Source: Erinaceus europaeus (Eukaryota > Chordata > Mammalia > Eulipotyphla > Erinaceidae). From it: 64,000 bases of DNA. The translations under genes were made by a program, and so were the position numbers. Numbering within the stretch: position 1 is the first letter of the stretch; each line of letters opens with the position of its first letter. The stretch is taken from assembly GCF_950295315.1 (NCBI RefSeq), contig NC_080171.1:35715698-35779697 (forward strand), written 5' to 3'. Below the pieces are notes generated by a model that was not told the DNA's origin, did no database searches, and saw only the letters and a program-made list of their open reading frames with translations. This document shows positions 44,389-54,880 of the stretch, one piece after another.

Positions 44389-44527
44389 GGGCTGGGTGGT
44401 GGTACAACAGGTTGAGCATAAACCACACGTTACAGTATACAAGGACTCAGGTTTGAGCCCCCATTCCCCACCTGTAGGGGGAATGCTTCATGAGTGGTGA
44501 AGCAGTGCTGCAGGTATCTTTTTTCTT

Positions 44528-44559
<32 letters not shown>

Positions 44560-44630
44560 CATCTCCCTCTTCTCTCTCCATTTCTGGCTGTCTAACCAAT
44601 AAATAAATAAAGATAATAAAAATATTTTTT
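44389..44630 (+). mobile_element. tRNA-derived SINE, main family, with target-site duplication
   Basis: 'ggctgggtggtggtacaacaggttgag', box B 'ggtttgagcccc', 'ccccacctgtaggggg', CT-rich body and an AATAAATAAATAAAG tail. The duplication 'aaaacttgatattgg' / 'aaaacttgctattgg' lies at 44374-44388 and 44631-44645. Confidence 0.94.
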
Positions 44631-44645
44631 AAAACTTGCTATTGG

Positions 44646-44882
44646 AAGGCAGTTGATGGCATACTCACTAGAGAGCACACATTATCATTCGGGAAGACCA
44701 GGTTTCAAGTTCTTCATCCTCAGCCTTCAGGAGGGAAGCTTCACAAGCAGTGGATAGAACTGCAGTTTTCTCTCTCTTTTTCTCTCTCCCCTCTAACAAA
44801 GAAAAAGAAATAAAATGGCCATTGGTCATACAGGGAGTGAACTCCCAGCAAAAACCCTGGTGTCAATAAATAAATAAATAAG
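44646..44882 (+). mobile_element. tRNA-derived SINE, long 3' form, directly following
   Basis: 'ggcagttgatggcatactcactagag', box B region 'ggtttcaagttc', 'aagcttcacaagcagtgg', CT-rich body, 'aaataaaatggcc', then the extra 3' module ending 'aaaaccctggtgtc' and (AATA)n. Confidence 0.88.
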
Positions 44883-44884
44883 AG

Positions 44885-44901
44885 AGAAAGGAAGGAAGGA
44901 A

Positions 44902-44950
<49 letters not shown>

Positions 44951-44952
44951 GA
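44885..44952 (+). repeat. (GGAA)n(GAAA)n(GA)n simple repeat
   Basis: Purine tract immediately after the SINE tail. Confidence 0.95.
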
Positions 44953-45345
44953 AGAAGTCTTGCTGCTTCCACTTTGCCCTGTTACAAGCTAATCATCATG
45001 CAAAGATGTGCTGTCTTCGCCAGTAAAGAAATTGCATAAAAAGCAGAGTCCCTGGAGGATAAGAAACCTTGCAGTAAATCTCAGATGTTTGCAGCCACTT
45101 TGGATCCTCCAGTTAAATTGAGCTTTCCAAGTTGACACCATGCAAAACAGAAATGATCCACTCCTTCACTGAACCCTGCCATGGTTCCTCACTCACAGAA
45201 TCATGTGTAATAAAATGGTCATTGTTTTAGGTGATTCACTTTTAGGCTGGTTTGTCATGCAATAATAAAAACCAGACATGTGTTTGAGTATTTTCTTATA
45301 GTGATAGATTTCCTCTGGTAGAGCTTAGTCTTTCATGGAATTCTT

Positions 45346-45655
45346 CTTTCCTTCCCCTTTCCCCTTCCCCTTTCCCCTTCCCTTCCCTTTTCTTGCCCCT
45401 TCCCCTTTCCCCTTCCCCTTTCCCCTTCCCCTTTCCCCTTCCCTTCCCTTTCCTTTCCCCTTTCCTTTTCCCTTCCCTTCCATTTCTTTCCCTTGCCTTC
45501 CATTCCCTTCCCTTCCCTTCCATTTCTTCCCTTCCATTCCATTCCCTTCCCTTCCATTCCTTTCCCTTCCCTTCCCTTCCCTTCCCTTCCCTCCCCTCCC
45601 CTCCCCTCCCCTCCCCTCCCCTTCCTTTCCCTCTCTCTCTATCTCTCTCTTTCTT
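45346..45655 (+). repeat. Polypyrimidine tract (CCCTT/CCTTT/CCCCT units)
   Basis: ~300 bp containing almost only C and T, with changing 5-6-bp units (CCCCTTT, then CCCTT and CCATT, then CCCCT). Open frames on both strands here are artefacts of the repeat. Confidence 0.97.
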
Positions 45656-45854
45656 GCTCAGGTCTTGTTAATGGTAGTACCCAGAATGTGTGGAATATCT
45701 TATGCTTCAGGCTGAAAGTCTGTTCCATAAACAGCTTTGCTATTTCCACAGCCTCTCTCTGTTTTCTAATGGTTTATATCCAAGATGTGTATTTAGGCTG
45801 TGTTCAGTATAATGTCAACTTTACCTGTTAGAAATGTTGTTAGAAATCCAATGT

Positions 45855-45890
45855 GTGTGTGCGTGTGCATGTGCGTGTGTGTGTACTTGT
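45855..45890 (+). repeat. Imperfect (TG)n
   Basis: Short run of TG with CG and CA interruptions. Confidence 0.85.
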
Positions 45891-45925
45891 GGGGAGGCAT
45901 ATATGTTTTGAAGAAAGATCAAATA

Positions 45926-46383
45926 TGTAGGCTGTGATGCAGAGGAGAGAGAGAGGAGATCCAGAGCAGAGAGGGAACACAATTCTTTATTCGCATGGGC
46001 ACCTCAGAGTTGGGTGAGAGCGTAGCAGTTTGGGCCACATGGAGCTAGCCAAAATGGCTGCCTCCTGCTACGCACTGCACCTTTCCGTTAACCAAGTTGA
46101 AAAGCGGGCAAGAGAGCAAGGGGCAGAAGAAGAAGGGCTTTTATGGGAGGCTAGGAAACAAGGCACTCAGGGATAGGATAATGGAAAGGGGGAGGAGTAA
46201 ACAAAGCACTCCAGGATAGGATAATAGCTCTCACAGGGATGGGAAGGGGGAGGAGTAAACAAAGCGCTCCAACTATTATGGGGAATTGACAATGCCCTGA
46301 GGGCACAACATGGCAGAACAGGCGCTCCGAGAATATCTCAACTCTCTCGGGAACTAGCAATAGCCTGAGGGGACAACATGGCA
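45926..46383 (-). mobile_element. Solo LTR of an endogenous retrovirus (minus strand)
   Basis: Read on the minus strand it has LTR order: a U3 with internal duplications, a TATA-like CATAAAA (complement of 46138-46145), a polyadenylation signal AATAAA ~150 bp downstream (complement of 45986-45991), and a CT-rich U5. A 20-bp U3 segment ('gggggaggagtaaacaaagc' on the plus strand) occurs at 46188-46207 and 46246-46265. 'acaacatggcaga' occurs at 46305-46317 and 46373-46385. A tRNA head is absent, so it is not a SINE. No gag, pol or env remains nearby. The exact ends and the target-site duplication were not resolved, and class assignment would need a library search. Confidence 0.75.
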
Positions 46384-46399
46384 GATGTGACTGCATCTG

Positions 46400-48877
46400 C
46401 ACAATTTCCCAGCAAAATACCTATCTATCTACTAGTGAATGTCAATAACAAGGAAAGGGTGATGATTACATTCATGTGCTTATTTTCACTTTACTCTATC
46501 AACCTTCTAGTCTTAGAAATGGTTTATTTCAAGATTACAATCTCCTGTATACTAGCAGTAACACGTAGCAAGTTTATTTGAAACTCCTATGCTCTGTAAT
46601 ATATGCAGTGGACACGAAAAATAACACTAATGTTGACAATTGGACCTTCATTCTTTACCTGAAGTTTTTCAACATTAACTGTCATTTATTTGATTAAAAA
46701 ATCTTATCAGGTAGAAAATACAAATGTTACAACTCTCATCTCATATACAACACAAATGCAATACTGGACTTTTTGGGGAACAAGAAATGAAAGGACCCTA
46801 GAAATTATTATGTACAGAGAATGAACATACTGAACATTGTGCATAATATTTGAACTCTGCTCTAGTTCTAGTGACCTCTAGGAAAGTGAGTGCATGTTGT
46901 CTGTCACATAAAGGAGGATCTGTAGCAAAAGCTCCCCAAAGGCAAAAGTCTGACCTACCTTTTGATGATAACCAGGCGTCACTAAGCAAAAAGTCATGAT
47001 AACTTTATGGATAACTATGTAGGAATGGTGATATAATGTCTGTACAGTTGGATCCCAATACTAGATAGGAGTCAGAATATATCCCAAAGGAGTCATATAT
47101 ACATTCTCCTTGAATCTTTTTTTTTTTTTTTTGGCTAACTTTTACTTTTTGTCATGTATCTGTATCAAACAGCAATACGCTTGGAACAAGACTATAGTTC
47201 AGGATTTCCCTGTCTGTGGGGAAAATTTCCTGGATGCAGTCTCTTTGGCCAAGGCTTGGTCAGGAGTGAGTCCTTCTTTCACTTGACATTATGTCAGGGC
47301 CAAAAGCTTGACATTGGACTCTGATAAATCAAAGTACGGTATATTTAGCTGCCTGAAAATAGACCTTGCCAGAGGAAAATTGGTAAAGATAACATTGGTC
47401 TCCCCTGTTCAGAGCAGTATCTTTTCACACTGTAGTTAAGAATTAGAATATCTAAGAAGGGCACTAGTATCTCATGGCCTGAGAGACTTGTATTGTTTCA
47501 AGAACAAATGCTGAAAAGCAAGATAGGAAAAATACAACAATTTTACCAGAATGGAAAAATACCTGTAAAACAGGATTTGAGTATTGAAGCATGCAACACT
47601 GTCTAGTAGGGAATGAAATCAGCTCAACCTTAGAAAAAGCTTTCCAAAACTATTAGGTCTGCCAAGATGTTGACCAATCTTCTGTCAGCAATTCCTATTT
47701 TACCTATTTATATTCGCTCAACTTTCTATCCTCTCACCTGGTCCCATTTCATATCCCTAAACTGACAGAGAAAACTCTGACCCCAAGACAAATACAATTC
47801 TGACATGGCTTCCCAAAAGGAAAGAAAGAGAAAGAGGTCTTTATTAAATTTCCTTGTTGGCCTACTGCCTGATGCTCATTAAACCTGCCATGGCCAGATA
47901 ATATAGACTGCAGAATCTATAAAAGTTCAGTTTTCATTTTACAGTTATGGCGAAAAAATGAGCATTACATTTTGTAACCCACAAGTAATTGTAATAGGAA
48001 GATTACTGCTTAAATGTAAAACTGAAGCTTGGTTTTTCATATCTTTATTAGTCATAGGAAGAAAAATGATGAAGCCTGCCTTCTATTAGGTTTGCTTTGA
48101 TTTCTTGATGGCCCTGGGAATGTGAACTTATGTTTGTTTTCATGGCTGCCAATATTTAAACTTTCCAAGCAATTTTGGATTCAACAACTGAACACATTAA
48201 ATAGCTAATGTATAACACACATGGTTCTCGGTCAAAAACAAAGAAAAGGAAAAAAAATCACAGCAACTTCTAAAATGTTTTATGTCATAGCTTTTGTCAT
48301 TAAATTATTGTAAATCTGTGTTCAGAATCTTGCTTAAACTGTGTTTAAACCTTTCTGTAGGAAGATAACCTTTTAGAAAACAGTTTCTGTAAGTGTTTAT
48401 ATCAGAAGCACTTACTAAAGTCTGAACCATAGCCATCACTAGGAGGTTAGTAAGACTAATTGCTCTATTTCAGTTTTGGAGTCAATATTCCTCTATGTGC
48501 TAACTAGAGTGCTAAGTGGAAAACAGATCTTCAGATTAACAGGAGTGGGTGTAGGATGTGAATATGAAGAATTCTCAAGGTTTTTGCAAGAATGATACTT
48601 TTCCCTTACTCATTGCCTCCTTCTTTTCTTCCTTGGTCTCTTAGAATGTCTTCCATGAGGTTCTAGTGAAAGTGCCAAGGAAGAAAGCTACTTAGGAGAA
48701 ATGATGGTCATAAGACTGTATCCAGTGCACTGTGGTAAAAAAGGATGTGGCTTGGCAGTGGGAGTGGTGTGAAGATACCTGTCACACAAAGCTAAGGACT
48801 TTACCCACACATTAACAAGTGTCTTGTAAACCACTATTTCCTCAATAAAGTAATTTTTTAAAAGATTGATTCTTTGG
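46400..48877. other. ~2.5 kb without recognisable repeat or gene
   Basis: It is AT-rich, with a T-run at 47117-47131. No frame looks coding. This is one of the longest stretches free of recent retrotransposons in the window. Confidence 0.5.
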
Positions 48878-48995
48878 AAGTCAGGGAGTGATGTACTTAG
48901 TTGAGTGTACTCAGAACCATGTTCAAGAACCAAGGTTTAAGCCCCCAGCCTCCATTTGCATGGGAGAAGATTTACAAGCAGTGAGGGAGTACTGC

Positions 48996-49057
<62 letters not shown>

Positions 49058-49110
49058 TATCCCCTTCCCTTTCAATTTATTTCTGTCATATCAAATAAAA
49101 TAAATTGAAA
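48878..49110 (+). mobile_element. tRNA-derived SINE with an internal (TG)n expansion
   Basis: Head 'ggaagtcagggagtgatgtac', box-B-like 'ggtttaagccccc', then at the 'ctgcaggtgt' position a (TG)n run (48998-49056) in place of most of the CT-rich body, then 'tttctgtcatatcaaataaaata'. Confidence 0.88.
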
Positions 49111-49477
49111 AAACTTATTCTTCAGGAAAAATTAACATAATGTTGATATTGCAGAAAATAACTGAAGGATACTGAAGAGAAAGAATATATTCAACTATTG
49201 TATCTTTAATTCTATGATAAAAAGTGAAAAAAAAATGTTTCTACTGGCCAAAGACTGTAACCTATTTACCAAACCAGTTAAACCTATGAACTACAATTAA
49301 AGGACAGAATTAATGTTATTTTTCTACTTAAAAAAAAACAAAGACAGTTAATTTTGATGACCCTTGATTTGTACTGTCAAAAAGTCATGGGAGATTGAAA
49401 TGACTTGAAGATTTTGTAATCATAGGCTATTTGGAGGATAATTTTACTTTGAAAGTCTGGCTAAAAACTTTTTTGAA

Positions 49478-49670
49478 GGTCTGGGTGGTGGCACAACCAG
49501 TTGAGTGCACATGTTATAATGCACAAGAACCAGAGTTTAAGTCCTGGTCTCCACTTGCAAGGGGAAAGCTTCATATGTAGTGAACTAATGCTCCAAGTAT
49601 TTCTTTCTCTATTATCTACCACTTGATTTCTCTCTGATTCTATCCAATAAATTACTAAATAAATCTATTT
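49478..49670 (+). mobile_element. tRNA-derived SINE, main family
   Basis: 'aggtctgggtggtggcacaaccagttgag', box-B-like 'agtttaagtcctgg', 'aaagcttcatatgtagtgaac', CT-rich body and 'ctatccaataaattactaaataaa'. Confidence 0.9.
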
Positions 49671-49809
49671 TAGTAGATAACAGAAAACATTTCTTGCTTT
49701 TTTACGATTTTAATTTTGTTGATAAACAAAATGGGGATATCTGGTGTGTTCTATTGGTGCCTCTTAACAAGCTACCTCCAAATGTAATAACTTAAAATAA
49801 CAATTTTAG

Positions 49810-49939
49810 AGTCAGCAAGATAATTCATTTGGATAGTATGCCTGATTTGTCATATGTAAGACCCAGGTTCAAGCACAGCCCCCATATACTGAAAGAAGCA
49901 TTATTGCTGTTTTCTCTCTCTCTCTGTGTGTGTGTGTGT

Positions 49940-49975
<36 letters not shown>
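49810..49975 (+). mobile_element. SINE, second family-like, with (TG)n tail
   Basis: 'gtcagcaagataattcatttggatagtatgcc', box B 'ggttcaagcacagcccc', CT-rich stretch, then (TG)n at 49926-49972. Confidence 0.65.
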
Positions 49976-49979
<4 letters not shown>

Positions 49980-50125
49980 TAGAAAGAGACAGAGACACAC
50001 AGAGAGAATAACAATAATAAGTCTGTGTTTCTGTGTACTTGTGAATTAGGAATTTGAACACTGATACTATTATTGCTTCATGATATCAAGGGCCTTAGCT
50101 ATAATGACAGAAATGACTCAGAATG

Positions 50126-50134
50126 AGCTGGGCA
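50126..50134. repeat. Target-site duplication, left copy (Vingi)
   Basis: 'agctgggca', repeated at 53205-53213. Two extra bases (AC) separate it from the first G of the element, as is common at non-LTR 5' junctions. Confidence 0.8.
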
Positions 50135-50136
50135 AC

Positions 50137-50206
50137 GGGATGCATTGGATAGACCTTCCCGTGGTGCATCCCGTGAGTACCCATTCATTGGGGAAACTGA
50201 CGATCC
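50137..50206 (+). ncRNA. Candidate HDV-like self-cleaving ribozyme at Vingi 5' end
   Basis: Hand fold: P1 GGGATGC (50137-50143) with GCATCCC (50166-50172). P2 GGAT (50147-50150) with ATCC (50203-50206). P3 ACC (50153-50155) with GGT (50163-50165) around the 7-nt loop TTCCCGT. P4 CCCA (50180-50183) with TGGG (50189-50192). The joining strand 50193-50202 has a candidate catalytic C at 50197 (ACTGA). P1 starts at the first base of the element, where HDV-like ribozymes cleave. Such ribozymes occupy the 5' ends of R2, RTE and trypanosome L1Tc/ingi elements, and Vingi is related to Ingi. The ~70-nt size is typical. No energy calculation or assay supports it yet. Confidence 0.55.
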
Positions 50207-50227
50207 TTCCTAGCCGACTGAATCCAC

Positions 50228-53194
50228 ATGGATCCCAGTCACTTTCAAAGCCAGCAACAAGCAGCTCCTGACAGCTTTCAAGCTGTTGGTCCTGCTCTTT
50301 GAGTCCTCCAACTTAATGTTGAGGGGCTGTCCTTTGCCAAACGCGTTCTTATTGGTCAATTGGCGATACAGCATCAGGCAGATGTTATTTGCCTACAAGA
50401 AACACATATAGCAGTCGATGAAGCTGCTCGATTCACCATCAGTGGATTTGATTTAATATGCTATAACCTCCATCCTAAACACAGCCGAGCCATCTACGCT
50501 AAATCGTATCTTGCGGACATTTACCATGTAGCCTCTTCGACCTTCTATGACTCCATTACTATTGGAACTATTCAGCTTGTCAACGTATATAAGCCTCCCA
50601 GTGCCTCATGGGATAATGAGGTCCTGCCTAGCCCGAATCACCCAGCTGTTTACGTTGGAGACTTTAATAGTCATCACCAAGACTGGGGATATTCCTCCAC
50701 TCGTGCTGACGGCTCTGTCTTAGCCAACTGGGCTTCAGCGAATGACCTCTCCCTATTATACGATCCCAAACAGCCAGGCTCTTTTCACAGTGCTAGATGG
50801 AATAAAGACTCGTCACACGACCTGTGCTGGATTAGCACAGTCAACGGCCAAGCCTTTCCCACTACGAGACAAGTTCTCAAGATCTTCCCGCATAGTCATC
50901 ACTGCCCAGCTATCATCCACATTGGTCTCCAGCTCCCACTGATTCTGTGCTCGGAGAAACTAAGATGGAACTTTCGGAAAGCAAACTGGTGTCTGTTCAG
51001 TGATCTTACCAACAAATCTATTCCTGCAATTCCAATTAACTCTATCCCCTCTGAAGATTTCTACAGGCTCTTCCACCAAGCCATCTTCAAAGCAGCTTCC
51101 CAAGCTATTCCTCGTGGAGACATGCTAACTATACGCCTGGTCTTGATGCTGAATGCGAGCAACTACTAAAGCAGTATGATCAGTTGGGCAACCCAGATGT
51201 GGCTGATCATCTCATTGCCTCCCTGGATGCAGCACGCCAAGCCCACTGGCAACAACTCACGGAAAGTCTGAACGTCACCCACTCAAGTAGGAAGGCCTGG
51301 AAGCTTCTTCATAGTCTGGGTGCCGGTAGCCAACCCTCTCCCATCTCCCATCCTCCCGTATCTCCAAACTCAGTGGCCAGTCACCTAACTCAAGTTGGAC
51401 GTGCTGAGATCGACCCAGTCTGGAAAAGAGAAATTTCCCATGAGTGGTCATCCCACTTCCGGTTATCTTGTCCATCTCCAAAACTCTCTCCCTTTACACT
51501 GTCTGAACTGGAAGACACTTTGAAGAGGGTTAAACCAGGAACGGCTGCTGGCTATGATAACATCACCCCAGAACTCATTCTTAACCTGGGTCCCGCGGCA
51601 AAGAAGTGGCTCGCTTCATTCCTGTCCCACATCTTGGAATCTGAGTCTATGCCCAAAGTTTGGCGTCGTGCGAAGATTATAGCGGTTTTGAAACTAAAGA
51701 AAGACCCAACACTGGCCGCCAGCTATAGACCAATTTCTCTCCTCTCCGTGTGTTACAAGCTCCTTGAGAGGCTGCTTCTGTCACGTATTTCTCCTCTTAC
51801 AGAGAAATTCCTATCACCCGCCCAAGCTGGTTTCTACCTGCGAACAAGCCCTGGCCCTCTCAACTTACATTGAAAATGGATTCCAGAAGAATTTAAAGAT
51901 GGGTGCTGTCTTTGTTGATCTCACAGCAGCCTATGACATGGTCTGGCACCGTGGTCTCCTAGTCAAGATCTCAAGATGCCTGCCTCCATGGGTGGCCAAC
52001 ACTATATCGTTTCTTCTCCAAAACAGAAGATTCCGGGTGCATCTGGGTGACAAGTCTAGCAGATGGAGACTTGTCTCAAGTGGCCTCCCCCAGGGCTCTG
52101 TTCTGGCTCCTATGCTATTTAATATTTACATCAATGACCTTCCAGAAACTTCTTCAAGGAAGTTCATCTACGCCGATGACATCTGCTGTGCAACTCAGGC
52201 ATCCAAGTTTGACATCTTCGAGGAAACACTCACAAAAGACATGTCTCTGATATCTGATTACTGTAAAAAATGGCGACTAATCCCTAGCACTGCAAAAACG
52301 GTATCATCTGTTTTCCATCTACACCATGCCTCGGCCTCGCGTGAGCTTAATGTGCAGCTTGATGATACGAGAATCTGGCATGAAGCCCCGCCAGTCTATC
52401 TTGGCATTACTCTCGATTGCACGCTGTCATTTCACGAACATCTCATAAAAACTGCAGCAAAGGTGGGTACGAGGAATAACATCATTGCAAGACTGGCCAG
52501 CTCCTCATGGGGCGCGAGCGCTTCCACACTACGATCATCATCTCTGGCATTATGCTATTCCACTGCAGAATACTGTGCCCCAGTATGGTTCCGTAGCCCC
52601 CATGTCCACTTGGTCGATTCCAAATTATATTCCTCCATGAGGATAATTTCTGGAACCGTCCGTTCCACCCCGGTTCCATGGCTGCCAGTTCTTAGCAACA
52701 TCGCCCCGCCAGATATTCATCAGGATGCGGCATCATCTAAGTTCATTTCCTACGTCTACGCTCGACCTGACCTGCCAATATACGTGGAAATCTTCGCCCA
52801 CCCTGTCCAACGCTTGACGTCTCGTCATCCAATCTGGTCCCCTACACCTACACTGAACTTCTCTGTTCCAGACTCTTGGAAACAGAGTTGGCAGTCAGCT
52901 GAGGTAAAGAACAAACACCTCATCACAGACCCCTGCAAGCGTCAACCCGGCTTTGACCTAGCACGTTATGATTGGGCCCTCCTCAATCGCTATCGAACAG
53001 GCCATGGCCAGTGCGCTGCTATGTTCCATCGCTGGGGAGCCAGAGACGACCCGAACTGCCCCTGCGGCTCCAGACAGACTATGACCCACATAGTCAACGA
53101 CTGCCACCTCTCCAGATTCAAAGGAGGTCTCGAAACTTTACATCAGGCTCAACCTGATGCTGTTGACTGGCTACGGAAGAAAGGCAAACACTAG
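50228..53194 (+). pseudogene. Vingi ORF: endonuclease-reverse transcriptase polyprotein, recently disabled
   Basis: The start is taken as ATG 50228 (MDPSHFQSQQQ) because the short copy uses the same start. Endonuclease (~50306-50960): LQLNVEGL, ICLQETHI (catalytic Glu), YVGDFNSHHQDWG, DLCWIS, and the final catalytic block reads HSHHCPAI where SDH is expected. RT: KPGTAAGYDNITPELI, SYRPISLLSVCYKLLERL, SPAQAGF, VDLTAAYDMVWHRG (motif A), LPQGSVLAPMLFN (B), FIYADDICC (C), VYLGITLD. C-terminus: CPCGSRQTMTHIVNDC, then DWLRKKGKH and TAG. Lesions: TGA at 50300-50302 where the short copy has CGA (a CpG change), a 1-nt loss in 51119-51129, and a small frameshifting deletion right after SPAQAGF (~51830). 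Three open blocks remain, with few lesions, which indicates a young copy. Confidence 0.92.
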
Positions 53195-53204
53195 AAGAAG
53201 AAGA

Positions 53205-53213
53205 AGCTGGGCA
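53205..53213. repeat. Target-site duplication, right copy (Vingi)
   Basis: 'agctgggca' directly after the (AAG)n tail, matching 50126-50134. Confidence 0.8.
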
Positions 53214-54534
53214 TCTAGACTGAGATTAGTGGTTTATGACACTTACTGTGTCCAAAATTTCCCAGTGCTCTTTCCTATGACTTGCCACAAGCCTAAGTGG
53301 ACATAATTCACCACATTAGGCCATAAAGTCACAGGGGGTATTTTCATATAATATATGGCAGCAGTTTTCATAAAGTGATGGCCCAGAATGGAACATCATG
53401 ATTTTTTTTTTCTATATCCTGCCAATCGAAAATCAGAGGAGTTAGGCCTAATTTAATGAGAAGGGAAATGTGTGCCCTCTTAAAGAATAGACTTCTTGTT
53501 CACAGAAGCAGGAAAAAGGTCTGCTGGTTGTCTTGTCATCTATCCTTCTCAGATAACATCCACTAACTACTGTTTGCTTCAGTTGACCTTAAAAGACCCT
53601 CATATTTAGGATGCCTCCAGAATTTTGAATTATGAGTAGATTAGAAAACACTATCTTCTAGTGGCAGCATATTCTCATTTCTAGAGAGTTCTTATAAGGA
53701 AAAACTAAGTTTTGGGGTAGGAATATGTAATCATCTTTGATAATTATTATCATTCTTGTTTGTAATAACTAGAAGTTTGCCAAACACTCAGGCCAAAATT
53801 TACTTTTTTAGCAAGAAGAAATTTACTTTTTTCTCTACAGAAATAGGCAGAGAGAAATATACCACAGCAGTAAAGATTCTTTAGTACAATTGGACCATGC
53901 ACAAGACCATGAAACTGCACATGACAAAGTGAAATTTAATTCATATAATAGCACAGATACAGGGGAAATTATTGATTCAGTCTCTAGCTTGTTTCCCCAA
54001 TATATACCCACTAATGAGTAGGAGGAGTGCTGTATTAAATGTACAATCTGGCTTAAAGCAATGTTCTGTGACTTAAATAGTCCATTACCATACAGATACA
54101 AGAATGAACTTTTCATTTTGGGTTCATACTATAGTTTGTTTGCAACAAACTAGATGCAAACAAACTAATGTGATATGAATAATACTTCAAATGATTATCA
54201 TGTCTTATCCCTTTACCTTTGCAAATGCAAGTTCTTAATCCTGTCCCACCCAATAGATTGATCTGCACCAGAAGAATAGAGAGGATGTGATGGATATAAC
54301 TTCCTATATGTTTGAAAGTTTTCTTCATAATTTTTTTCTTTTGTTTTTTAGGAATTTTAAACATTATTCAAGAAAATTGAGAACATTCATGTTAGGTCAA
54401 GAGAGAAAGATAAAAAGTGAGAAAGAAAGGAGACCCTCAGAAGTGACCCTCAAATGATGACCAACAAGCTCACCTATGCAGAGAAAGAGCCAAGACCATA
54501 GGTCTAGCTTATAATAGCCAAGTGCCGCCTTCAC
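53214..54534. other. No recognised feature
   Basis: AT-rich, single-copy-like sequence. The minus-strand frames at 53835-54364 show no recognisable domain. Confidence 0.5.
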
Positions 54535-54880
54535 CTTTCCAATATACACCTGTCACCACTCCCATTTCCTCTGCTGCCATCAACATTTTCCCCCTCTAGG
54601 AGTATGGACCGAAAATTTTTTGTGGGGTGTTGAAAGATGACAGAGTTTCATGCTTCTATATCTGCTTCCTGATAAGCCATAGGTTGTAACCTGGTCGATC
54701 CACACTCTCAGATAGACTTATTCTGTCCCTAATCTTTCCTGAGTTGAGTAGAGTTTCAGAAACATGAGGTTTCTGGACACTTCACCATGTTGTCATCTGT
54801 GCAGAGAGGCCAGGATAGGGTTTTGGTGGCATCTGGAACTTAGTGGCTAAAAGGTGGCAAGGTATACAAATGTTTGATAA
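54535..54880 (-). mobile_element. Old L1 3'UTR (distal, long-type relative), minus strand
   Basis: The complement follows the order of the distal long 3'UTR: 'caccactcccatttcctctgctgcc', 'ctaggagtatggacc', 'atctgcttcctgataagcc', 'ggccagga...tggtggcatctggaacttagtgg'. It is clearly more diverged than other copies. Confidence 0.65.

Larger units (their letters stand above)
50137..53204 (+). mobile_element. Near-complete Vingi-type non-LTR retrotransposon (3.07 kb)
   Basis: This is a compact single-ORF element: ~91-nt 5' leader, apurinic-type endonuclease, reverse transcriptase and C-terminal Cys/His motif, with no RNase H segment between RT and the C-terminus. The order, single ORF, RT sequence (DLTAAYDMVWHRGL, SSGLPQGSVLAPMLFN, FIYADD) and absence of RNase H fit the Vingi clade, a sister of Ingi. 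I recall this clade as described from hedgehog genomes. Its 5' end is identical in position to that of the short copy at 2781-3348, and a 9-bp duplication flanks it, so it is 5' complete. The 3' end is a short (AAG)n run that begins right at the stop codon. It is visibly GC-richer than its surroundings. Confidence 0.93.

Noticed and set aside
45335..45715. Overlapping open frames of up to 126 codons on both strands
   Set aside because: They come from the polypyrimidine tract. All frames are open because stop codons cannot occur in such sequence.
51275..51481. Antisense frame inside Vingi
   Set aside because: It is a shadow of the sense RT region and has no resemblance to any protein.
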